A stretch of 64,000 nt of DNA from Candidatus Obscuribacterales bacterium. GTDB taxonomy: Bacteria > Cyanobacteriota > Vampirovibrionia > Obscuribacterales > Obscuribacteraceae. Position 1 is the stretch's first letter. Every line of letters begins with the position of its first letter. The translations under genes were made by a program, and so were the position numbers. This document shows positions 34,536 to 41,750 of this stretch, one piece after another. The notes beneath the pieces are model-generated. The model worked only from the letters and a program-made list of their open reading frames with translations, made no database searches and was not told the origin of the DNA. Location of the stretch: the NCBI GenBank assembly GCA_019752635.1, contig JAIELX010000032.1, positions 227,525-291,524 of the forward strand. The letters are read 5' to 3'.

Positions 34536-35810
34536 GTGAACCTCAATGATCCAATGTTTTGGGCTATCGATGTTGCGCTGCCACCGGTCCTTTACACGTT
34601 TCACGGTTGGTTCGCAACCTGGATGGCGGTGGGCGCACTCTTTCGTCCCTATGAAGCCTGGTACCTTCCTTTTACAAAATGGCAGATTCCTTGCACCCCC
34701 GGTATCTTCCCGAAGCGTCAAGCAACCCTGGCACAGGCAGTCGCAGGCACCATAACGGACACACTGCTGAGTACGGAAGATATTAAACAGCAAGTGCAAA
34801 CACTGATCACGGAACAGAACATTTACCTGGCCGTTGATGGATTTATCGACGCGATACTAACCGAATTTCGAGACACCGATAAGCTGCACCGACTGGCACG
34901 CGACTTGTCCGAGCTGAGCCCGGCGCTGCTGAAGCAATATGTTCTTTCGCTTGTTGAAGGATTGGAGCGAGGGAAGGACAGAAAGTTTGCAACGATTATC
35001 GAGAAACTTTTCGACCAAGTTGTAATGTCGGCAAGAATAAGCAAAGACCAGTCGTACGAGCTTGCAGACCGTGTCATGGAGAACATGCTGACCGACCAGC
35101 AGATTCGCACCTTTTTGATCAGCACTCTCACACCACAAAACATCGGAGCACTGGACGACTCAATTCAGCGTTTCGCAACACCACCGCTGAAGCTGCTTGC
35201 CCGGCTCATTAACGTTAAGAACGTCTGCGCAGAATCGAGGAAGTTTCTCGAGAATGAACCGGAAAAAGCGAACAAAGTCATTGGCGATTTGATCAAACGT
35301 TTTGAAATCAGAGATCAAATCGCGTTGAAGATATCAACTTTCGACATGCGCTCAATGCCGATGCAGAGCATTGCCAACCTGCGCAAGAATGCCATTGCTT
35401 TTACCGAAGCATTTGTTGTTGACCACAAACAAGACATCATGACCGGCGTAGAGCGTATCCAGGGCGAAGCGATGGGAACAGTGCATACAGCAATCATCCG
35501 ATTCAATCCGGGGTCAATTGCGCCGGAGTGGCTTGAGCGCATCAAACGCGACGTCGCCACGTTCATTCATTCGTACTTAAAGCGTGAACTGGGAGCTCTT
35601 TTAGAGCGTGCGATTCCGGCGCTGGGAGCCTATGGGATGATTGCAGCGAAGATTGAAAAGTTTTCGCCTCAACAATTGGAACAAGTGGTGTTGCGCATCT
35701 GCCGCAAAGAGTTGAAAGCGCTGGAGTTGCTTGGAGCCTTGATCGGATTCTGGCTTGGACTGGTGCAAGTCGGCTTGAACCTATTTTCGATGGGTCTCAA
35801 GGGTCACTAA
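34536..35810 (+). CDS. DUF445 family membrane protein
   Basis: A 424-residue member of the DUF445 (YheB-like) family. It has the family's N-terminal helix and loop (FHGWFATWMAVGALFRPYE, then TPGIFPKRQATLAQAVAG), a long helical middle part and the C-terminal signature LEQVVLRICRKELKALELLG followed by a terminal membrane helix (LIGFWLGLVQVGLNLFS). Members are membrane proteins found in Firmicutes and Cyanobacteria with no firmly known function. The start is GTG at 34536 after AAAGGA. It is divergent from the TPR operon. Confidence 0.9.
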   Translation: MNLNDPMFWAIDVALPPVLYTFHGWFATWMAVGALFRPYEAWYLPFTKWQIPCTPGIFPKRQATLAQAVAGTITDTLLSTEDIKQQVQTLITEQNIYLAVDGFIDAILTEFRDTDKLHRLARDLSELSPALLKQYVLSLVEGLERGKDRKFATIIEKLFDQVVMSARISKDQSYELADRVMENMLTDQQIRTFLISTLTPQNIGALDDSIQRFATPPLKLLARLINVKNVCAESRKFLENEPEKANKVIGDLIKRFEIRDQIALKISTFDMRSMPMQSIANLRKNAIAFTEAFVVDHKQDIMTGVERIQGEAMGTVHTAIIRFNPGSIAPEWLERIKRDVATFIHSYLKRELGALLERAIPALGAYGMIAAKIEKFSPQQLEQVVLRICRKELKALELLGALIGFWLGLVQVGLNLFSMGLKGH

Positions 35811-35929
35811 ACTCTTGTTTCTTTGTCACTGCACTTTGAACATGTCATACATGTCTCAGCCAGCAATTGCTCTTGGATAACGGCTCGGTTAATTGCGCAT
35901 AATCCGTCATTCGACCGACAAGACAACTT

Positions 35930-35951
35930 GCCGGTACGGCGCCGTACCGGC
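35930..35951. promoter_or_regulatory. 22-bp perfect palindrome upstream of uvrA
   Basis: GCCGGTACGG and CCGTACCGGC flank a central CG, a perfect 22-bp dyad. It lies between the end of the DUF445 gene and a TATAAT at 35983-35988, about 130 bases before uvrA. It could be an operator or a terminator stem for the gene upstream (no T-run follows). It does not look like a known LexA box. Confidence 0.5.
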
Positions 35952-35982
35952 GTGGAGCGGCAGCCTCCTTGGCATGATCCTG

Positions 35983-35988
35983 TATAAT
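35983..35988 (+). promoter_or_regulatory. Putative -10 box of uvrA
   Basis: A perfect TATAAT with TG just before it, 32 bases after the palindrome and 92 bases before the uvrA start. No -35 match is seen at 16-18 bases. Confidence 0.35.
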
Positions 35989-36080
35989 TGCGCTTTGAAG
36001 CAGCAGCAGATTTGCCCGAGAAGGCATGCGCTGTAGCGTCTCGTTTTAAAACGACCGATCTCAATTACGGGTATTAGCCA

Positions 36081-39008
36081 GTGCAGGTAACAACGTTGAC
36101 TCCAGCGCAGGAAGCGGCAAACAGCCACAAGGACGCAATTGTTGTTCGTGGCGCCCGCCAGCACAATTTGAAAAACATCAACGTCAGCATTCCGAAGAAT
36201 AAGTTGGTGGTCATTACGGGCGTCAGCGGATCGGGCAAGTCTTCTCTTGCATTCGACACTATTTTTGCGGAAGGGCAACGACGTTATGTCGAATCATTAT
36301 CAGCTTACGCCAGGCAGTTTTTAGGACAGCTCGACAAACCTGATGTAGACGGTATTGATGGACTGAGTCCCGCTATTTCCATCGACCAGAAATCAACAAG
36401 CCACAACCCTCGATCAACTGTAGGTACGGTCACTGAAATCTATGACTACTTGAGACTGATGTATGCCCGCATCGGCATTCCGCACTGTCCCGGCTGCGGC
36501 AAAGCAATCAATCCGCAAACCGTGGACCAAATTGTTGACCAAGTTTTGGCTTTGCCGGAAGGCAGCCGCATTCAAATCATGGCTCCGCTGGTTGCCGGTC
36601 GCAAGGGCGAGTATCAACAACTGTTTGTTGATCTGCGAAAAGAAGGCTTTGCAAGAGTTCGAGTTGATGGTGAAGTCTTGATGCTTGAAGACGACATCAA
36701 GCTCGACAAGAATAAGAAGCATTCTGTAGATCTCGTGATCGACAGACTGGTCGTGAAAGCGGCAATTCGTTCACGCCTGGCCGACAGTGTTTCGCTTGGT
36801 TTAACCAGAGGCAACTCGGCCGTTCTGGTCGAAGTGCTCAGCGCTAAGGATTCGAAAGACGCCGACAAGACTGCCAGAGAGTTATTGTTCTCTGAGAAGT
36901 TTGCTTGCGCTGCTTGTAACTTGAGCTTCTCCGAAATTGCACCGCGTACGTTTAGTTTCAACAGTCCCTACGGAGCTTGCGCGGCCTGTCACGGGCTGGG
37001 CAGCACGCTGGAGGTCGATCCCGGACTGATTGTGCCGGACGAGAGCAAATCGCTGAACGACGGAGCGGTTCACCCCTGGCAAAAGACCGGCAACACCTAT
37101 TACGAACAACTGCTGCAGTCTGTAGCCAAGCACTTTAAGTTCAACATGGGCACTCCCTGGCAAAAGCTGACCGCCAGGCAGAAAGACGTAATACTGAACG
37201 GCACCGGCGAAGACAAAATCAAACTAACCCATGACTCCTGGAGCGGTGATGAAGTCTGGGAGTATCATAAACCGTTCGAAGGCGTCATCAACAATCTGAA
37301 GCGCCGCCATGAAGAATCTCAGTCCGACAGAGTAAAAGCGGAAATCCAGAACTACATGAAGGAAATGACCTGCCCCACATGCAGTGGCGCCAGGTTAAAA
37401 CCGGAAGCGCTGGCCGTCAAAGTAGGCGATATCTCCATAGTCGACTTTTGCAAACTGCCGGTCAGCACCGCGTCGGAATTCGTCAAAGACCTTCCAGCCA
37501 AACTTACCGAGCGCGAGCAGACTATCGCACGGCAGGTCTTAAAAGAAGTGACGGCACGACTGAAGTTTCTGGTCGATGTCGGACTCAACTACCTGACGCT
37601 GGATCGAAAAGCATCGACTCTTTCGGGCGGCGAAGCGCAGCGCATTCGACTCGCAACCCAAATCGGCTCCGGTCTGTCCGGTGTACTGTACGTTTTAGAT
37701 GAACCCTCCATCGGGCTGCACCAACGCGACAACCACAAGTTGATCAACACGCTCAAACGATTAAAAGAGCTGGGCAATACCTTGCTTGTCGTCGAGCACG
37801 ATGAGGACACCATTCGCGAAGCTGATTGGGTCATTGACATTGGCCCCGGGGCCGGCGTGCACGGTGGACTGTTAGTCGCCGAAGGCAGCGTTGAGGACGT
37901 CTGTCGCGAATCCACCTCACTGACCGGCGCCTACCTGAGCGGCAGAAAAAGCATTCCGATTCCACGAACGCGAAGACCGGGCAGGAAAGAGCATATTGCC
38001 ATTCGCGGCGCCACATTGAACAATCTGAAAAACATAGATGTTCGCTTTCCCCTGGGTGCCTTCGTCACCATAACCGGTGTCAGCGGCTCGGGCAAAAGCA
38101 CCCTGGTGAATGACTTACTTTTCACCTGGCTGCGACACGAGCTTCACGGCTCGGTGCCTGCACCGGCCGGGGTTCGGAAGGTCGAGGGTATCGAAAATAT
38201 CGACAAGGTAATTGATATTGATCAATCACCGATCGGTAGAACCCCCCGTTCGAACCCTGCCACTTACACGGGATTATTCGACTCCATTCGCGAAGTTTTC
38301 GCCATGACCACCGAAGCGCGCGCGCGCGGCTACTTGCAGGGACGTTTCTCCTTCAATGTCAAGGGTGGGCGTTGCGAGGCTTGCCGCGGCGAAGGTATGA
38401 ACGAAATTGAAATGAACTTCCTTCCGTCCGTTTTTGTAAACTGCGACGTTTGCAAAGGCGCGCGCTACAACCGCGAAACCCTGGAAGTCAAATTTAAAGG
38501 AAAGTCGATAGCCGATGTGTTGGAAATGACAGTTGAAGAGGCTTGTGAGTTCTTCAGCTCAATTCCGAAGGCACACACCAAGCTCAAAACGCTAAAAGAT
38601 GTCGGTTTGGACTATATCAAGTTGGGACAACCGGCAACAACGCTCTCCGGCGGAGAGGCCCAGCGTGTAAAACTAGCGGAGCAACTCTCCAAACGATTCA
38701 CCGGAAACACACTTTACATACTCGATGAGCCGACAACCGGTCTGTCCTTCGCCGATGTGGACAAGCTGCTGCAGGTTCTCAATCGCCTGGTGGACGGAGG
38801 CAATACCGTGTTGGTGATCGAACATAACCTCGACGTTATCAAACAAGCGGACTTTATTGTCGATTTGGGACCCGAAGGTGGCGATCAAGGCGGTCGAGTA
38901 ATTGCAGCGGGCACTCCCGAGCAAGTGGCTCGAACACAAGGCTCGTACACCGGTCAGTTTTTAGCCGAATATCTGGCGGGTGGAGCACCAAGAGTCAGCC
39001 TAATTTAA
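36081..39008 (+). CDS. uvrA: Excinuclease ABC subunit A
   Basis: Damage-recognition ATPase of nucleotide excision repair, 975 residues. The N-terminal Walker A is GVSGSGKSSLAFDT, zinc pairs are CPGCGK and CAACN...CAACH, CPTCSGARL follows, and the first ABC signature is LSGGEAQRIRLATQIGS with DEPSIGLHQRD. The second half repeats this: GVSGSGKSTLV, CEACRGEG...CDVCKGARYN and LSGGEAQRVKLAEQLSK with DEPTTGLSFAD. In that last motif the usual His (GLH) is Ser. The start is GTG at 36081 without a clear Shine-Dalgarno. Transcribed toward fur. Confidence 0.98.
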   Translation: MQVTTLTPAQEAANSHKDAIVVRGARQHNLKNINVSIPKNKLVVITGVSGSGKSSLAFDTIFAEGQRRYVESLSAYARQFLGQLDKPDVDGIDGLSPAISIDQKSTSHNPRSTVGTVTEIYDYLRLMYARIGIPHCPGCGKAINPQTVDQIVDQVLALPEGSRIQIMAPLVAGRKGEYQQLFVDLRKEGFARVRVDGEVLMLEDDIKLDKNKKHSVDLVIDRLVVKAAIRSRLADSVSLGLTRGNSAVLVEVLSAKDSKDADKTARELLFSEKFACAACNLSFSEIAPRTFSFNSPYGACAACHGLGSTLEVDPGLIVPDESKSLNDGAVHPWQKTGNTYYEQLLQSVAKHFKFNMGTPWQKLTARQKDVILNGTGEDKIKLTHDSWSGDEVWEYHKPFEGVINNLKRRHEESQSDRVKAEIQNYMKEMTCPTCSGARLKPEALAVKVGDISIVDFCKLPVSTASEFVKDLPAKLTEREQTIARQVLKEVTARLKFLVDVGLNYLTLDRKASTLSGGEAQRIRLATQIGSGLSGVLYVLDEPSIGLHQRDNHKLINTLKRLKELGNTLLVVEHDEDTIREADWVIDIGPGAGVHGGLLVAEGSVEDVCRESTSLTGAYLSGRKSIPIPRTRRPGRKEHIAIRGATLNNLKNIDVRFPLGAFVTITGVSGSGKSTLVNDLLFTWLRHELHGSVPAPAGVRKVEGIENIDKVIDIDQSPIGRTPRSNPATYTGLFDSIREVFAMTTEARARGYLQGRFSFNVKGGRCEACRGEGMNEIEMNFLPSVFVNCDVCKGARYNRETLEVKFKGKSIADVLEMTVEEACEFFSSIPKAHTKLKTLKDVGLDYIKLGQPATTLSGGEAQRVKLAEQLSKRFTGNTLYILDEPTTGLSFADVDKLLQVLNRLVDGGNTVLVIEHNLDVIKQADFIVDLGPEGGDQGGRVIAAGTPEQVARTQGSYTGQFLAEYLAGGAPRVSLI

Positions 39009-39076
39009 CTTTTGTAGCTATCTTGCTGTTCTCGGGTCTGACAAAATACCAACGAAGAGTTAGATTCGAGATAGAG

Positions 39077-39619
39077 ATGCGGAGCTTAACGACAGTGGCG
39101 GGGCGCGGCAAAATCAAATCCGACGGAGCGGCGTCAGCGGACGACGCCCCACTGGAGCCGGTTTACGAGAGTTTACGCAAAAAAGGGCATCGTATTACTG
39201 CCCAGCGCGAGACGATACTTGAGATTTTCCGCCAACAGGCCCACGGCACGCACCTGTCCGCCGAAGACCTTTACAGCATTTTGATCGATCATGGCACTCG
39301 GGTAAGCCTGGCCACAACATATCGAACGCTGAAATTGCTTTCACAGCTGGGTCTTCTACGTGAGCTGGACTTTGCCGAAGGGCACAAGCACTACGAACTG
39401 AAGCAGGACAAGCTGCCTCATCAACACATTATCTGCCTGGGCTGCAACACAACCCTGGAGTTCGAAGATCACTTCCTGGAAGAGGCCGGACAAAAGATTG
39501 GCGCCCGATATAACTTTGAAGTTATCGATGCTCAATTCAAAATTTTCGGTATGTGCGGCGGGTGCCGAGTCCAGAAAAATCCCGGACGTAAACCTATGCG
39601 CCAAGATGAGAAAAAATAA
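39077..39619 (+). CDS. fur: Fur-family metal-responsive repressor
   Basis: Ferric-uptake-regulator family, 180 residues. The winged-helix DNA-binding part includes GHRITAQRETILEIFRQQ and the recognition helix RVSLATTYRTLKLLSQLGL; the dimerisation domain has HQHIICLGC and the second pair CGGC, a structural zinc site. The first 25 residues before the fold are extra. Which metal it senses (Fe, Zn or Mn) cannot be told from the residues. The ATG at 39077 is preferred over an in-frame TTG at 39023. Its last 14 bases overlap a feoA-like gene, so the two are coupled, which favours iron. Confidence 0.93.
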   Translation: MRSLTTVAGRGKIKSDGAASADDAPLEPVYESLRKKGHRITAQRETILEIFRQQAHGTHLSAEDLYSILIDHGTRVSLATTYRTLKLLSQLGLLRELDFAEGHKHYELKQDKLPHQHIICLGCNTTLEFEDHFLEEAGQKIGARYNFEVIDAQFKIFGMCGGCRVQKNPGRKPMRQDEKK

Positions 39620-39848
39620 ACAATTCCCGCTTTCAGATTCGCAAGATGGCGATAAAGTTGCAGTAATTGATACCGGTTCGGAAGAGATAACTGTTCAAGC
39701 CCTGCGATTCGGGCTCGATTCCGGTTCTGTCATGCAAGTGGAAAAGAACATTCGCGGCGGTCCGGTCATCATCTGCCGCAATCAGCTAGAGCTTGCCATC
39801 GGGCGAGAGATTGCCAAGAATATAATAGTAGCCCTGATTGAGGACTGA
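39606..39848 (+). CDS. feoA: FeoA-domain protein
   Basis: An 80-residue single FeoA (SH3-like) domain. Its pattern is typical: DGDKVAVIDTGSEE, then LRFGLDSGSVMQVEKN, RGGPVIICRNQLELAIGRE and the closing AKNIIVAL. FeoA helps the FeoB ferrous-iron transporter. No feoB is next to it in the window, so it may serve a distant FeoB or act as a regulator. The ATG sits inside the end of fur (14-base overlap), and the next gene begins 2 bases after its stop. Confidence 0.85.
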   Translation: MRKNKQFPLSDSQDGDKVAVIDTGSEEITVQALRFGLDSGSVMQVEKNIRGGPVIICRNQLELAIGREIAKNIIVALIED

Positions 39849-39850
39849 GT

Positions 39851-40348
39851 ATGGCATTCGAGCTCACCACCTGTCCATCCTGCGGCTGCTCGGTGGACCC
39901 GAGCCGGACAACCGGCAGCACGATAGTTTGTTACCGTTGCACCGCTGTTTTCGACCTGCAAAGCGATTGCTCCGGCTCATGCTCGGGGTGCGGTCACGCA
40001 TCAAAGACTTCGTCCTGCGCAGAAACAGTTCCGCAAGTATCAGGGCTATCGGCATTTCCGACAGGCACCGTTTTGCAGTGCACGGTACTTTTACCGGACA
40101 CTCATGGATATACGGTCAATGTCGGACCGCAGAAACTCCCCGGTTTTATTGCTACCGATAAAGTTTTGCAAGAAGGATCAACGCTTGACGCCTCTGTAGT
40201 TTGTGTCCACCAAGGCAGACTATTACTGGCTTTACCGCCACAGCCCGCAACTGCGGCCGACTCTAAAAATTGTTGTGACCAAACATCTCACGATCAGACT
40301 GCTACAGATAGGCTAAAAGGGCTCCTGCTGCGGCTTTTTCATGTATGA
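39851..40348 (+). CDS. Zinc-ribbon protein with an S1-like module
   Basis: A 165-residue protein. At the N-terminus lies a zinc ribbon (CPSCGCS at 8-14, then CYRC) followed by a further Cys cluster (CSGSCSGCG). From about residue 72 a compact beta module follows: GTVLQCTVLLPDTHGYTVNV, then LPGFIATDKVLQEGSTLD, then VVCVHQGRLLLALP. It resembles an S1/OB fold and is closely similar to the start of the next gene. No named family is recognised. The gene is 2 bases after feoA, with GAGG overlapping the feoA stop, so it belongs to the fur-feoA operon. A possible RNA-binding or metal-sensing role is inference. Confidence 0.72.
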   Translation: MAFELTTCPSCGCSVDPSRTTGSTIVCYRCTAVFDLQSDCSGSCSGCGHASKTSSCAETVPQVSGLSAFPTGTVLQCTVLLPDTHGYTVNVGPQKLPGFIATDKVLQEGSTLDASVVCVHQGRLLLALPPQPATAADSKNCCDQTSHDQTATDRLKGLLLRLFHV

Positions 40349-40476
40349 TTATCAGTAGGAAGGTGTAGATTGTTGACGGGGCGATATTTACACGTTTCAT
40401 ATACCTACTCTTCGAGGTATCTAAGAGCTGGGTGGATATATTCTCTCTCGGACGCGAGTGGAGTAGTTGGGGACAC

Positions 40477-41568
40477 ATGAACAGACCGCTCAATCCATGG
40501 AAGGTTACCGGTTATAAGGCCGGACAGAATGTGGCCTGTAAAATAGTGGCTGCCGAACCTGGTGGCTACGCCGTTCTTATCACAAAAGACAATTTGCCGG
40601 GCTTCCTTCCCACCGAAACGCGATTGCGCATAGGCGAAGAAGTTCTGGCTCAATTCGTTTGCGTTCACAATAATCGAGTATTGCTGTCGTCTCGCATGGC
40701 GAACGTCGCAGAAAAGATGGGTAACAAGCCCTCCACAAGTCCGGGCACCACCGCCAAGGTAGATTGGCGGCAGGAACTGGAACAGAGCAAATCAGGAGCG
40801 CACCCCGCACAAGGTCATGCGGGCAATCCGCAACAAGGCAACGACCCGGCATTTCAAATCTGGGTAGACGGCCGCACTCCAAACTTCAAATTGCGCCGCG
40901 CAATCGATCTGATACTACCCCCGGTGGACAAGTCGCAACAACCCAACAAGATGAAGATTGCCGAGAGCGATGATTTGCTCTGGTTGATCACAGACTTAGA
41001 GGGCGGAATGCGCACAGGCTGCGTAAAAGCTTTTTGTGAACCGAAGAAGTCTCGTGCAGCGGTTCTTCTCTACAAGGGTAGAGCAGTTGGCTGCATCTAC
41101 GGCAATAAAGAGCTAAAGGAACAGCCTCCCACCGAACACTCTTTGCAGATGATGCTCAACGACTGCCAAACACCGGACACCCAGCTGTTGATGTATGGGC
41201 TACCGGAGGAAGTGACACTGGCGATGTCGGCATTGTTCCTGGGTTATCCGGTTGATCGCTCAGACGATTTGAATGCGCGCCAGTACATGGACTACATTAT
41301 GGGTTGGTTTGCGCAGAAAGAACAAACTGCCTGCCTGGCATTCTCGCTTCCGATGAGCGGAGCAACCTTACTCGCTTTTATCCATATGGGTGTTTTCTGC
41401 GGGTCCTTTTATGTCGAAACACAAGAGTTCTCACGCGACATCAACTTTGTCTACAACGTGATATCGCAAGATCCACAAGCTCGTTGCGAAGCGTCAATTC
41501 TGCCTCCCGAACTGACCTCACCCGCGGTGCGGTTTGGTTTCAGCCTCAGTATGGCAATGCCCCGCTAA
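40477..41568 (+). CDS. S1-like module joined to an unrecognised C-terminal domain
   Basis: A 363-residue protein, unrecognised overall. Residues about 10-70 repeat the S1-like module of the preceding protein (GYAVLITKDNLPGFLPTETR, then FVCVHNNRVLLSS). A low-complexity linker follows (about 75-125). The remaining part has the segment LEGGMRTGCVKAFCEPKKSR with VLLYKGRAVGCIYGNKEL, which recalls PATAN (DUF4388) signalling domains; this is tentative. The ATG at 40477 is preceded by TTGGGGA; an in-frame GTG at 40432 would add 15 residues. Same strand as fur-feoA, 128 bases on, so probably under separate or partly shared control. Confidence 0.7.
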   Translation: MNRPLNPWKVTGYKAGQNVACKIVAAEPGGYAVLITKDNLPGFLPTETRLRIGEEVLAQFVCVHNNRVLLSSRMANVAEKMGNKPSTSPGTTAKVDWRQELEQSKSGAHPAQGHAGNPQQGNDPAFQIWVDGRTPNFKLRRAIDLILPPVDKSQQPNKMKIAESDDLLWLITDLEGGMRTGCVKAFCEPKKSRAAVLLYKGRAVGCIYGNKELKEQPPTEHSLQMMLNDCQTPDTQLLMYGLPEEVTLAMSALFLGYPVDRSDDLNARQYMDYIMGWFAQKEQTACLAFSLPMSGATLLAFIHMGVFCGSFYVETQEFSRDINFVYNVISQDPQARCEASILPPELTSPAVRFGFSLSMAMPR

Positions 41569-41667
41569 GGTCAGCATGCGGCCAGATCGCGTGACGCGAT
41601 TATCGCAATTGCAATTTTGAATTACCTCCCCCAAGAAGCTCGATAGCAAAATCTTCTGATGTACAAA

Positions 41668-41695
41668 ATCGGTAGGACGTTTCCGTCCTACCGAT
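41668..41695. terminator. Bidirectional terminator
   Basis: A perfect 12-bp stem (41668-41679 with 41684-41695) around a TTTC loop lies between convergent genes. AAAATC on the left gives a TTTT tail on the minus strand, and AAATGTTTC follows on the plus side. It should end transcripts from both sides. Confidence 0.85.
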
Positions 41696-41750
41696 AAATG
41701 TTTCTTATGCTGTTCGTTCGCCTGGCGGCGCTCAGCACCGCCCCACGGGA

